From Acidobacteriota bacterium (GTDB taxonomy: Bacteria; Acidobacteriota; UBA6911): a DNA stretch of 34,501 nt. This document shows, piece by piece, positions 22,543 to 31,333 of the stretch. Within the stretch, counting starts at the first letter, position 1, and each line of letters begins with the position of its first letter. The stretch is from the NCBI GenBank assembly GCA_012729555.1, contig JAAYCX010000016.1:1-34501 (forward strand). The letters run 5' to 3'. The position numbers and the translations under genes are program-made. Below the pieces are notes generated by a model that saw only the letters and a list, made by a program, of their open reading frames with translations, was not told the origin of the DNA and searched no databases.

Positions 22543-22564
22543 CTTTATATTACAAAGTACTTGA
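22543..22564 (+). promoter_or_regulatory. Regulated promoter B: TATATT -10 plus AAGTACTT palindrome
   Basis: CTTTATAT followed by TACAAAGTACTTGA. The -10 TATATT (22546-22551) is followed 3 nt later by AAGTACTT (22555-22562), the same layout as promoter A. The palindrome covers the predicted start near 22558 and ends just before GGAGG, which suits repression. It drives the isoprenyl transferase and radical SAM genes. Confidence 0.6.
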
Positions 22565-22574
22565 TGGAGGGCGT

Positions 22575-23291
22575 ATGAATACCCTGAATCATCTGGCGGT
22601 GATCATGGACGGCAACGGCCGCTGGGCCGAGCTGCGCGGGCTGCCGCGCTGGCGGGGGCACGAGCGGGGGCTGGGCGCGGTGCGGCGCCTGTGCGAGGCG
22701 GCCTGCCGGCTGGGCATCCCCTGCGTGAGCCTCTTCGCCTTTTCGAGCGAGAACTGGAAGCGGCCGGAGACCGAGGTCCGCTTCCTCTTCAGGCTCTTCC
22801 GGCGCTACCTCGGCGCCGAGCGGGAGTACCTCCGCTCGCGCGGCATCCGCGTCTCGGCCTTCGGCCGCCGCGACCGCCTCCCGCAGCCGGTGATCGAGGC
22901 GCTCGAGCGGACGGAGGCCGAAACCCGCGACTGCGGGCGGCTGCACCTGCGCATCGGGCTCGATTACGGGGCGCGCTGCGAGATCGCCTCCGCCGCGCGC
23001 GAACTCGCGCGCCTGGCGGCGCGGGGGGATCTGGACCCCGGGGAGATTACCGAGGAACGGGTATCCCGGGTGCTCGGGAGCGACGCGGCCCCCGATCCCG
23101 ACCTGGTCATCCGGACCGCCGGGGAGCGCCGGTTGTCGAATTTTCTCCTCTGGCAGGCGGCCTATTCCGAACTCTATTTCTCGCCGACCCTCTGGCCCGA
23201 TTTCGGCGACGCCGACCTCGGGGAGGCCCTGGCCGATTACGAACGCCGCACGCGCAGGTTCGGCGCGCTGCCGGCCGCGGAGGCCCGATGA
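22575..23291 (+). CDS. uppS: Isoprenyl transferase (undecaprenyl diphosphate synthase family)
   Basis: A 238-residue cis-prenyltransferase that extends farnesyl diphosphate with isopentenyl diphosphate, giving a polyprenyl carrier lipid. All signatures are visible: VIMDGNGRWA (9-18, with D12 binding Mg-diphosphate), FSSENWKRP (57-64 region) and DLVIRTAGERRLSNFLLWQ (about 177-195), then SELYF. ATG 22575 follows GGAGG by 4 nt. In most genomes uppS sits with cdsA/dxr; here it is instead under the AAGTACTT element and coupled by ATGA to a radical SAM gene. It may be a second, specialised copy; a search of the genome would tell. Confidence 0.93.
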   Translation: MNTLNHLAVIMDGNGRWAELRGLPRWRGHERGLGAVRRLCEAACRLGIPCVSLFAFSSENWKRPETEVRFLFRLFRRYLGAEREYLRSRGIRVSAFGRRDRLPQPVIEALERTEAETRDCGRLHLRIGLDYGARCEIASAARELARLAARGDLDPGEITEERVSRVLGSDAAPDPDLVIRTAGERRLSNFLLWQAAYSELYFSPTLWPDFGDADLGEALADYERRTRRFGALPAAEAR

Positions 23292-24712
23292 GGGTCAAAC
23301 TGGTCCTGCCCGCGCTCACCGAGGCCAGGAGCCCCTTCTGGCGCCCCATCAAGTACAGCCTCTTCCCCCCCCTGGGACTGGCCACCCTGGCGGGTTACCT
23401 CGATCCCGACGACGAGGCCTCGATCTGCGACGAGCACGTGGAGCCGCTCGACCTGGAGGACCGCCCTGACTTGGTCGCCATCGAGGTCTACATCACCTCC
23501 GCCCGCCGGTCCTACGGGATCGCGGACCATTACCGCGCCCGCGGGGTGCATGTCTGTCTCGGGGGGCTGCATGTCACCTCGCTCCCCGGCGAGGCTGCGG
23601 CGCACGCCGACACCCTCTTCCTGGGCCCCGGGGAGGACACTTGGCCGGAGTTCCTCCGGGACTTCCGGGCGGGCGTCCCCCGCAGCGTCTATCGTTCCAG
23701 CCGGCGAACCCTCGAGGAAGCGCCGGTGCCGCGGCGCGACCTCATCCGGCGCTCCCTCTACCTGGTTCCCAACTCGATCGTGGTCTCGCGCGGCTGCCCG
23801 AACCGGTGCGGGTTCTGCTACCAGACCTCCTTCTTCCGAGGCGGGGCGTCCTTCTATGCCCGGCCGGTCGACCGGGCGCTCGCGGAGATCGCCCTGCTGC
23901 CGGGACGGCACCTCTATTTTCTCGACGACAACCTCTTCGGCGATCCGGCCTACGCCGTCTCCCTCTTCGACGGGCTCGAGGGGATGGGCCGCCTGTGGCA
24001 GGCGGCGGGAACGGTCCGTTCGGTCCTCGAGCCCGGGCTGCTGCGGCGCGCCGCCAGGAGCGGGCTCCGCAGCCTCTTCGTCGGGTTCGAGAGCCTCAAC
24101 GAGCGCAACCTGAGGGCGCAGGGGAAAGGCCAGAAGCTCGGGGAGTACGCCGCCGCCGTCCGCCGATTGCACGAGCACGGGGTCATGGTCAACGCGAGCT
24201 TCGTCTTCGGGATGGACGAGGATGGCCCCGACGTCTTCGCGCGCACGGTGGACTGGGCCGTGGGGCAGGGGATCGAAACGGCCACCTTCCACGTCCTGAC
24301 CCCCTATCCCGACACCCCCCTCTTCCGGCGCATGGCGGCGGCGGGGCGGATCACCACCCGGGACTGGGACCTGTACGACACGCGCCACGCCGTGTTCACC
24401 CCGCGGCGGATGTCGGCGGCCCGGCTGGAGGCGGGGTACCGGCGCGCGTACCGGGAGTTCTATTCCTGGCCCAACATCGCGCGCTCCACCGCCCGGCAGG
24501 AAGGGACGCTCCGCGGGGCGCGCCATCTCGCCTACAAGGCCGCCTGGAAGAAATGCGAGCCGCTCTGGGACCTCGTGATCAGGCTCCGGCGCCTCTCCGC
24601 GTTCACCCCGGCCCTGGAGAAGGTCCTTTCCCCGGCCCGTCCGCCTACTTCAGGGTCCTCGAGGAGACGAACATCAGCAGACCGAAGATCTCCAGCCTTC
24701 CCAGCAGCATGA
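23288..24712 (+). CDS. B12-binding-domain-type radical SAM protein
   Basis: A 474-residue protein. Residues 1-150 resemble the cobalamin-binding-like Rossmann domain of class B radical SAM enzymes (SLFPPLGLATLAGYL, VCLGGLHVTSLPGEA, FLGPGEDTWPEFL), without the DxHxxG cobalt-ligand motif. The radical SAM barrel has the cluster motif C170, C174, C177 (SRGCPNRCGFCYQ), YFLDDNLFG, FVGFESLNERN and VNASFVFGMDED. The start overlaps the uppS stop (ATGA). Members include hopanoid, bacteriochlorophyll and lipid-modifying enzymes. With uppS as partner, an isoprenoid or lipid substrate is plausible but unproven. Its last 68 nt overlap the convergent trkH end, and the tail is low-complexity. Confidence 0.85.
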   Translation: MRVKLVLPALTEARSPFWRPIKYSLFPPLGLATLAGYLDPDDEASICDEHVEPLDLEDRPDLVAIEVYITSARRSYGIADHYRARGVHVCLGGLHVTSLPGEAAAHADTLFLGPGEDTWPEFLRDFRAGVPRSVYRSSRRTLEEAPVPRRDLIRRSLYLVPNSIVVSRGCPNRCGFCYQTSFFRGGASFYARPVDRALAEIALLPGRHLYFLDDNLFGDPAYAVSLFDGLEGMGRLWQAAGTVRSVLEPGLLRRAARSGLRSLFVGFESLNERNLRAQGKGQKLGEYAAAVRRLHEHGVMVNASFVFGMDEDGPDVFARTVDWAVGQGIETATFHVLTPYPDTPLFRRMAAAGRITTRDWDLYDTRHAVFTPRRMSAARLEAGYRRAYREFYSWPNIARSTARQEGTLRGARHLAYKAAWKKCEPLWDLVIRLRRLSAFTPALEKVLSPARPPTSGSSRRRTSADRRSPAFPAA

Positions 24713-26084
24713 CGAGGGTCAGGACCCACTTTGCCGCATCCGGGAGCGCGCCGTAGTTGGAAAGCGAGCTCACGGACCCGAATCCCGGTCCGACGTTTCC
24801 CATGGCGGCGGCGGAAGCGCTGAAGCCGCTCAGGAGGTCCACGCCGCAGGCTGCCAGGAGGACGGTCGACAGGAAGATGACGGCCAGGTAGCAGCAGATG
24901 AAGAGCAGGCCCGCCGTGAGCACTTCGTCATTTACGAACGAACCCTCGAGCCTGAGGGAGACCACCGCCCGGGGGTGTTTCAGCTTCAGGACCTTCGCCC
25001 GGACAGCCTTGAGGAGGAGGATGACGCGTTCCACCTTGATCCCCCCGGAGGTCGAACCGGAACAGGCGCACTGGAGCGTGAAGTAGATCATGACGATCAT
25101 GGCGAAGGGGGGCCACCCGGCGGAGTCCGCCGAGGCGAAGCCGGAGCTCGTCCCCAGGGAAACGATCTGGAAGGATGCGTAGCGGAAGGCTTCGGCCCAT
25201 CCGGCGTAGACGCCGCCGTGCAGGCTGAGGGTGACCAGCAGGGAACCGACGGCCAGGGCCGCGAGGTAGCAGCGGACGGCGGTGGATTTCCAGATCGCCC
25301 CTATCTGTCCCCTGGCCGCGAGAAAGAGCAGGCCGAAATGGATTCCGGACAGGATCATGAAGAGGCCGATGACCGATTCCACCGCCACGCTCCCGTAATG
25401 GGCGACGCTCAGGTTCCTGGTCCCGAACCCCCCGGTGGCGATGGTGGCGAAGGAATGGGCGAGGGCGTCGAACAGGTTCATGCCGCAGGCAAGCAGGGAA
25501 ACGGTCTCGAGCAGGGTGAGCCCCACGTAGACGGCCAGGAGAATGTGGAGGGTCTCCCGGGTGCGGTACTGAAAGTTGTTCCGGGCCAGGGGGGAGATCT
25601 CGGTGCGGGAGAGGACCATGGCCGCCTGGCTGATGGCCGGAAGGACCGAGAGGACGAAGACGATGATGCCGATGCCGCCGATCCAGTGGGTGGAGGCGCG
25701 CCAGAACAGCAGGCCCAGGGGGAGGGCTTCGACGTCGCCGAGGATCGAAGCCCCGGTGGTGGTAAAACCCGACACGCTCTCGAACCAGGCATTGGTGAAG
25801 GTGAACTCCCTCCCGTACAGCACGTAGGGCAGGACCCCCACCAGGCAGGACAGGAGCCAGCTGGAGACCACGATGAACAGCCCCTCGTCGTTCCGGATCT
25901 GGTCGGCCGGAGGTACAAAGATGAGGGGGAAAACACCGAAGAGGAGGGAGATCAGGGCGCTGTAGAGCAGGGGCAGAAATGCCGGTTCGTGGTTCCCGGC
26001 GGATATGGCGGCGGATACGGCCAGGAAGGCCCCGTTCGCCATCGCCACGACGCCGATGTAGCGGAGAATGATGTGAATTCTCAT
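24645..26084 (-). CDS. trkH: TrkH-family potassium uptake channel subunit
   Basis: A 479-residue membrane protein with about ten helices in four M1-P-M2 units. The four selectivity-filter loops are visible: SGFTTTGAS (105-113), TIATGGFGT, SLGTSSGFAS and AMGNVGPGFG, each with the central Gly that lines the pore. It imports K+ (or Na+) and normally needs the cytoplasmic TrkA ring; no trkA is in the window. ATG 26084 overlaps the TGA of the HAMP gene, so it is the last gene of the coupled MFS-HAMP-trkH set. Confidence 0.93.
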   Translation of the reverse strand: MRIHIILRYIGVVAMANGAFLAVSAAISAGNHEPAFLPLLYSALISLLFGVFPLIFVPPADQIRNDEGLFIVVSSWLLSCLVGVLPYVLYGREFTFTNAWFESVSGFTTTGASILGDVEALPLGLLFWRASTHWIGGIGIIVFVLSVLPAISQAAMVLSRTEISPLARNNFQYRTRETLHILLAVYVGLTLLETVSLLACGMNLFDALAHSFATIATGGFGTRNLSVAHYGSVAVESVIGLFMILSGIHFGLLFLAARGQIGAIWKSTAVRCYLAALAVGSLLVTLSLHGGVYAGWAEAFRYASFQIVSLGTSSGFASADSAGWPPFAMIVMIYFTLQCACSGSTSGGIKVERVILLLKAVRAKVLKLKHPRAVVSLRLEGSFVNDEVLTAGLLFICCYLAVIFLSTVLLAACGVDLLSGFSASAAAMGNVGPGFGSVSSLSNYGALPDAAKWVLTLVMLLGRLEIFGLLMFVSSRTLK

Positions 26085-26836
26085 GATCCGGTCGGGCGCC
26101 CGATCGAGAGGTCCCTGACGGCGGCTGCCAGGTCCCGGAGTTCATCCCTGCTTTCAATCTTCAGGGTGAGAGGCGCCCCCGACCGGGTGCTGCCGCGGAT
26201 TTCCCGGGTGAGGGAGACGATTGGTCGGATCACGTAGTAGTTGATGAAGCTGTTGAAAATGAGCACGAAGACGAGCGAGGAGACAATCGCCACGATCCCG
26301 GGCATGATGGCGCGGTTTGCCCGGCTGTACAGGCCGGATGCGGTGAGGTACAGGCTCTCCTCGTTCAGCTTCATGAGCGCATCCACCGACGTGCGTGCCG
26401 CCGTGTACTTTTCGTGGAACCGGCCGAAATATCGGTCGAGGGGGGGCTCCCCCCCCCGCTCTTCAAGCGCCTGGGTCCAGAGCCGCCGGTACTCCGCGTA
26501 GGCGGAGGCGATCGCCCCGACAGAGTCCCCTTCGCCGGGGACGGTCAGGTTGTTTCTCGCGGTTTCGAACGCCTGCTGGAACATGCGGTCGCCCGCGGAA
26601 ATCGATGCGTGCCCCTGCTGCCATTTCCCCGACAGCGCCAGCAGCACCCCGCTGTTCTGCATCTCCAGCGCCTCGAGCATGGTTTTGGCGGCGTTGACGC
26701 TCCGGTAATTGTCGTTGAGCAGCCGGTTGACCGAAGATCCGATGGAACGGAGTTCATGGATGGAAAGCACCCCGGCGCAGGCGAGCATCGCCGCGAGGAT
26801 CAGGAAACCGGACAGTATCTTGGCCTGGAGTTTCAT
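26081..26836 (-). CDS. Sensor-like protein with HAMP domain but no output domain
   Basis: A 251-residue protein. TM1 (about 8-26) is followed by a helical periplasmic sensor of the four-helix-bundle/KinB type (about 30-175), TM2 (about 178-200) and a HAMP domain (about 201-245: YYVIRPIVSLTREIRGS ... ESRDELRDLAAAVRDL). After HAMP it stops: there is no histidine kinase, methyl-accepting or cyclase domain. ATG 26836 overlaps the MFS stop, and its own TGA overlaps the trkH start. It may signal directly to a partner such as TrkH, or be a truncated receptor; the intact coupling at both ends favours the former. Confidence 0.8.
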   Translation of the reverse strand: MKLQAKILSGFLILAAMLACAGVLSIHELRSIGSSVNRLLNDNYRSVNAAKTMLEALEMQNSGVLLALSGKWQQGHASISAGDRMFQQAFETARNNLTVPGEGDSVGAIASAYAEYRRLWTQALEERGGEPPLDRYFGRFHEKYTAARTSVDALMKLNEESLYLTASGLYSRANRAIMPGIVAIVSSLVFVLIFNSFINYYVIRPIVSLTREIRGSTRSGAPLTLKIESRDELRDLAAAVRDLSIGRPTGS

Positions 26837-28002
26837 GGCGCACTCCCTCTCACCCTGGTATCCGCCCCGGGACGGACCATGAGGGCGAACAGCCCGAGCC
26901 CCATGGCCATGCAGGCCGCGGTGGAGTAAAAGACCGACTCGAGCCCGAACCGGTCCGCGATCCCTCCCAGGGCGACCGGCCCGAGCCCCGTGCCGAGGTG
27001 CATGGCGAGCATGAAGAGGGTCACCGAGGCTCCCATGCCGTAGACGCGCCCCTCGTTGACCACGTAAGCGTTGGCCGCCGGGACGCCCACCGCCTGGCCG
27101 AGCGTGACCGAGATGTAGGCCGCGAGCAGGGGCCAGAAGCCCGCGGACCGGGGAAGGAGGGCCAGGGCCGCCATGGAGAGGAGGCCGCCCCAGAGGACCA
27201 TGCTGCGGCGGTTCCATTTGTCGGCCATGCGGCCGGTGTACGACTGCAGGATGGAAACGGGCGAGCGGGCGGCGAGCAGGACGCCGATCAGGCTGGCGCT
27301 CAGGCCGACGGTGAGGTCGGCGAACAGCGGGACGAAGGCCATGAGTCCGGCGATCGTCACCCCGTTGGCGATATTGTAGCTGAGGGCCCCCCGCAGGTTG
27401 CGGCTCCGGAGCGGGTCGAGAAAAGAGAGGCGCGCCGCCCGCGACGTCTTCCGCCGCATCTCCCTCAGGAAAAGGATGGTGGCGCCCAGGGCGAGGGCGT
27501 TCAGAACGGCCATGAAGAGAAAAGTGGTCCGGATGCTGAACGCGTCCGAGATCAACCCTCCGGCCAGCGGGCCCGCCCCCATCCCGGCGAAGAGAACGGC
27601 GTTGAAATACCCCATCCATTTCCCCTCGTGCCCCTCGGGCGTGATGTCCCCGAGATAGGCCTGGGCGATCGGCATGTGGGCCGAGGCTCCCAGTCCCTGG
27701 AAGAAGCGCCAGAGGATGAGGTGCAGCGGGCGGGCGGCGTACATCAGCCCCACCGAAGAGAGGGCGATGATGCCCAGCCCCGTGCCGAGGAACAGTTTGC
27801 GCCCGAACCGGTCCGACAGCCGCCCGATGAAGAGCAGGGTCCCGATGCCGGTGATGCTGAAGCCCGCCTGCACCAGCCCCACCTCGAGCTTGGACGCCCC
27901 GAGGGTGTTGGCGTAGATGGGGAGGAAGGGGCTGACGATGCCCATGCCGAGCATGGAGATGAACATGCTCCCCACCAGCACGACGAACGCCCTCTTGTTC
28001 AT
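26833..28002 (-). CDS. MFS transporter
   Basis: A 389-residue, 12-helix major facilitator. Motif A is clear between TM2 and TM3 (GRLSDRFGRKLFLG), and a related GRMADKWNRRSM lies in the second half. The N-terminus (VVLVGSMFISMLGMGIVSPFLPIYA) is that of drug-efflux-like MFS proteins of the TetA/MdtG type. Substrate unknown. The start ATG 28002 is preceded by GAGAAGAGAGCC. It is the first gene of an ATGA-coupled set with the HAMP protein and trkH; why an exporter should be coupled to K+ uptake is not known. Confidence 0.88.
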   Translation of the reverse strand: MNKRAFVVLVGSMFISMLGMGIVSPFLPIYANTLGASKLEVGLVQAGFSITGIGTLLFIGRLSDRFGRKLFLGTGLGIIALSSVGLMYAARPLHLILWRFFQGLGASAHMPIAQAYLGDITPEGHEGKWMGYFNAVLFAGMGAGPLAGGLISDAFSIRTTFLFMAVLNALALGATILFLREMRRKTSRAARLSFLDPLRSRNLRGALSYNIANGVTIAGLMAFVPLFADLTVGLSASLIGVLLAARSPVSILQSYTGRMADKWNRRSMVLWGGLLSMAALALLPRSAGFWPLLAAYISVTLGQAVGVPAANAYVVNEGRVYGMGASVTLFMLAMHLGTGLGPVALGGIADRFGLESVFYSTAACMAMGLGLFALMVRPGADTRVRGSAP

Positions 28003-28100
28003 GGCTCTCTTCTCGATTCCGTTGAGATGGTCCGGCGCCTCATTATACAGGTTTTCCCTCCCGCCGGAATCCGCGCGATCGACCCGAATCCGGGGAGGCT

Positions 28101-29153
28101 TCAGCGGCGGCCGCGGCCGATTTCGGCCAGCAGGGGGAGGTGGTCCGACCCCACGTCCATCCCCACCCAGCACTTTTGCGCGGCCAGGTCGCCCCGGGTG
28201 AGGATGTGGTCGATGCGGACCCGGTACTCGAATCCCCGGATCGCGATCTTCTCGGTGAACCCGTAGCCGAACCCCGCCTTCGAAAAGGCGTTCGCGTAGG
28301 CGGGCCAGAAGCGGCGGTACCAGGCGCTCTCGACCGGCATGTTGAAGTCCCCGGCAACGACGGCGGGGAACTCGTCGGTGCGCAGGAGAGCTTCGATTTC
28401 CTCGGCCGTCCGGCGGCGCAGCTCGGTTTCCTTTTTCAGGATATGGATCCGTGCGAGGGTGAGCAGCCGATCCCGGTCCAGCATGTTCGACAGGCCCTGC
28501 CGGGGGCTGGGCAGGTGGATGGAACTGAAGGACAGGTCCCCTTAGGGGAGGTGGACCACGCACTGCAGCGCGCTCGCCCGGGGCCACTGGCTGGGGGGGT
28601 GCATGATCCGGCGCCCCCTGGCGCGCGTTACGGGTGCGCGGGCCGCGACCACGAGGCGCTCCTCGGTGACCAGGGTCCATCCGGGGAGCACTTTCAGCGC
28701 CGTCTCCCGCGGGCATTCCTGCAGCGCCACGATGTCGGCCCCCGACTCCCGGATGAGCCGGGCGAGAGTCTCCCGGTCCATGCCCGGCCCGCCGACGTTG
28801 CAGGTCAGGACCCGGATCGGGGGGCCGTCCGCCGCGTCCCGGAAGAGGGGGAGGCGCAACCCCATGATGGGGCCGAAGAGGACGGCGGCGGCGGCGGCGA
28901 GCCAGGGCAGCTGGCGGCGCTCAAATCCGAGCGCCAGGGGGACGAAGAGGAGGAGGGGGAGGGTGAAGGCCCAGCGGGGGCCGAACAGGACCAGGGTGGC
29001 CGGCCACCAGCGGTCGGCTCCCAGGTGGAGGAGGAGCCAGAGCGCGAGGGCGAGGAGGAGGTAGACCTTGACGGAGACGCCGAACCACCGCGCCCACCAC
29101 CCGTGCGTTCCGTGCGCGGAGCGCGCGGCTTTCCCGACCCCCGGCTTGTTCAT
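28101..29153 (-). pseudogene. EEP-family endonuclease/exonuclease/phosphatase interrupted by one in-frame stop
   Basis: One reading frame of about 350 codons, cut after codon 203 by TAA (28542-28544). The first part has two to three membrane helices and the start of the EEP domain (IRVLTCNVGG, ADIVALQECP). The part after the stop continues in the same frame without a shift: GDLSFSSIHLPSP, VVAGDFNMP (metal/catalytic), RIDHILTRG and SDHLPLLAEI with the last catalytic His. All family motifs survive on both sides, so the mutation is very recent, or it is a sequencing error. A GAA-to-TAA or GGA-to-TGA-like single change would explain it. An internal ATG at codon for MLDRD could start a shorter, inactive product. 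Confidence 0.85.
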
Positions 29154-29213
29154 GGAGCATAGATTGCCACAACCGCGTGGAGGTTGAACAGGGGGCAGGG
29201 GGGCGATTTTCTC

Positions 29214-30284
29214 CTAATCGACATACCTCGTTTCGTGGTTGGCGCCGAGCGACATCAGCAGGAAACCGAAGGGGTGGTCGACCCAGCGGGTGACGACGGG
29301 GCCGTGGGCCAGGCCCGCGGGGCAGACGACGGCCGTCGGCCGGTCGATGACGTGGCGCTCGTGCTCCGGCCCCAGCTCGATCTGGATTTCGGCGCCGAGG
29401 GAATCGATGTCGGCCGGGTCGGTGCCGGCGAACATCAGGACCTCGTCGGTGGGGTGCACGTGCGCCCCGCGCCCCGGTCCGCGCATCCACGCCCCGGGGC
29501 CGGTCTGGATGCCCCAGCAGAAATTGAGCTTCATCCCCTCCAGGTCCCGGCCGAACATCCACACGGCGTTTTTCGTCATCCCCGGCCCCGGCCGGCGCTC
29601 CGGGTCGGCCGTTTCCCCGTACTGCTCCCGGTCCCCGTCCGCCAGGGTGCGGGACCCGAGGGAGTTCGGCACCAGCGGCTTGATGAAGCGGGCGTTGACG
29701 TCGCCGCGGGTCACCGTTTCTTCCGAGACGTGCACCCTCTTGGCGCCGAAGGACGAATTCATCGGCGGCTTCAGCCCTCCCTCGGTCGACAGCGCCTGCA
29801 TGCGCGCGATCTGCTCGTCCGAAATGCCGTCTCCCAGCCAGCGCGTGGTCGGGTCGGCCCCCAGGGAGATGATGAAGAAGCTGTAGCCGATCGGGCTCGT
29901 CACGTCGAGCGTCACCGAGGGGCAGTGCCAGAAGCCGGCGGGGGCGACGACGACCGAGGGGCGGTCGAAGGTGTGGATCTCCAGCTCCTTGCCGAGGCAG
30001 TACTGGATCTTCGCGCCCAGGTATTCGGGCCGGTGGGGGTCCAGGCCCACGAACACGAGGCACTCGGGGTAGGGGTGCACGTGCGGGTCCATCCCCGGGT
30101 GCCAGTCCCCCAAACCGGTGTAGAAGCCCCAGGAGAAATTCAGTTCGACCCCCTCGAGATGGTCGCGGCCGTTCAGCCAGCGGTTGACATCGGCGTTCCC
30201 CGTGTTCTTGAAGATCTGCTCCTGGCCCGGCCTCTCGGCCGTTTTCAGGGGCTTGAGCAGGTGGGCGTATTTTCCGGTAGCCAT
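29214..30284 (-). CDS. Double-cupin protein, paralogue B
   Basis: A 356-residue protein made of two cupin-like domains. Domain 1 has HVHPYPECL with H68, H70, E74 and a later PAGFWH (H120). Domain 2 has HVHPTDEVL with H275, H277, E281 and PAGLAH (H327). Both sets match the metal-binding HxH-E-H pattern of cupins. Each domain is introduced by a similar block (LNGRDHLEGVELNFSWGF and MFGRDLEGMKLNFCWGI). Function is unknown; it could be a dioxygenase, isomerase or small-molecule binder. The start ATG 30284 follows GGAGGAT. It is 20 nt behind paralogue A and so in the same operon. Confidence 0.8.
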   Translation of the reverse strand: MATGKYAHLLKPLKTAERPGQEQIFKNTGNADVNRWLNGRDHLEGVELNFSWGFYTGLGDWHPGMDPHVHPYPECLVFVGLDPHRPEYLGAKIQYCLGKELEIHTFDRPSVVVAPAGFWHCPSVTLDVTSPIGYSFFIISLGADPTTRWLGDGISDEQIARMQALSTEGGLKPPMNSSFGAKRVHVSEETVTRGDVNARFIKPLVPNSLGSRTLADGDREQYGETADPERRPGPGMTKNAVWMFGRDLEGMKLNFCWGIQTGPGAWMRGPGRGAHVHPTDEVLMFAGTDPADIDSLGAEIQIELGPEHERHVIDRPTAVVCPAGLAHGPVVTRWVDHPFGFLLMSLGANHETRYVD

Positions 30285-30304
30285 GGGTATCCTCCTCCCG
30301 GGCT

Positions 30305-31333
30305 CTACTCGAAAGACATCGACACGTTTCGGGCCAGGTTGATCAGGAGAAACGCGAAGGGACGGTCTACCCACCGGGTGACGATCGGCCCGTGAGGCAT
30401 CCCGGCGGGGCAGGCGATGAAGGTCGACCGGTCGAAGAGGTGGCGTTCGTGCTCCTCCCCCAGGTCGATCTCGATTTCGGCCCCCAGGTCGTCGGGATGG
30501 TCCGGGTCCGTGCCCAGGTAGACCAGGATCTCGTCCTCGGGGTGGGAGTGCGCCTCGACCCCCCGCTGGGAGATGCCGGCGCCGCTCGAGAAGCCCCAGG
30601 CCACGTTGAGGTCCAGGTTTTCCAGGTCCCGGCCGTACATCCACGTCATGTGATCGGGGCTGCCGGGCCCCGGCCGGAAGCCCGTCCGCTTCTGGAACTC
30701 CCCGCGCGCGGCCAGCTCCTTGGGGGTGAAGCGCGCCGTCACCGGCCGCCCGCGCTCGGTGATAAGCCCCGTTTTGAGTGATTTGACCAGATGGCCGTAT
30801 TTCCCCCCCCCCTGAGGGGCTCCCTCGGGGGCATGGGCTCCCGCCTCGTCGCCCCCTTTTTCCAGCCAGGTGATCTCCTGGGTCGCGTGCAGGCCCACGG
30901 CCAGGAACCCGAATCCGCGCGGGCTGTACACTCTTTTGGTCGTGATCGGCCCGTGGGGGGTCCCCGCCGGGAGGACGACGACGGTGGGCTCGTTGAACGC
31001 GTGGACCTCCCGCTCGCCGCCGAGGCTGATTTCGACCTCGGCCCCCAGGTAATGGACGTTGGCCGTGTCGAGGCCCACGAAGAAGAGGCACTCCGGGTAG
31101 GGGTGCCGGTGGGCGCGCGAGCGGGCGTGCCAGTCGCCGAGGGTCCGGTGGACGCCCCAGGAGAGGTGCACCCCCATCCCCCCGAAGTGGTCCCGGCCGT
31201 TGAGCCACACCTCCTTCGGGGCGCTCCCCGGACCGGTCACGGAAGCGTCCTTGAGCGAACGGTTCTTTTCTTCCCAGTCGATCAGCCCGGTGGTCCAGGG
31301 CTGGATGCGGTGCGCGTGTCGACCTGGCGTCAT
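30305..31333 (-). CDS. Double-cupin protein, paralogue A
   Basis: A 342-residue relative of the following gene with the same two-domain plan. Domain 1 ligands are H75, H77, E81 and H127 ([15 protein letters not shown]); domain 2 ligands are H262, H264, E268 and H314 ([15 protein letters not shown]). Between its domains lies [11 protein letters not shown], which closely matches KYAHLLKPLKT at the very start of paralogue B. First domains of the two proteins resemble each other more (HPYPEC) than they resemble the second domains (HPxDE), so domain duplication preceded gene duplication. Start ATG 31333 follows GGAGGGG. Function unknown; no signal peptide. Confidence 0.8.
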   Translation of the reverse strand: MTPGRHAHRIQPWTTGLIDWEEKNRSLKDASVTGPGSAPKEVWLNGRDHFGGMGVHLSWGVHRTLGDWHARSRAHRHPYPECLFFVGLDTANVHYLGAEVEISLGGEREVHAFNEPTVVVLPAGTPHGPITTKRVYSPRGFGFLAVGLHATQEITWLEKGGDEAGAHAPEGAPQGGGKYGHLVKSLKTGLITERGRPVTARFTPKELAARGEFQKRTGFRPGPGSPDHMTWMYGRDLENLDLNVAWGFSSGAGISQRGVEAHSHPEDEILVYLGTDPDHPDDLGAEIEIDLGEEHERHLFDRSTFIACPAGMPHGPIVTRWVDRPFAFLLINLARNVSMSFE

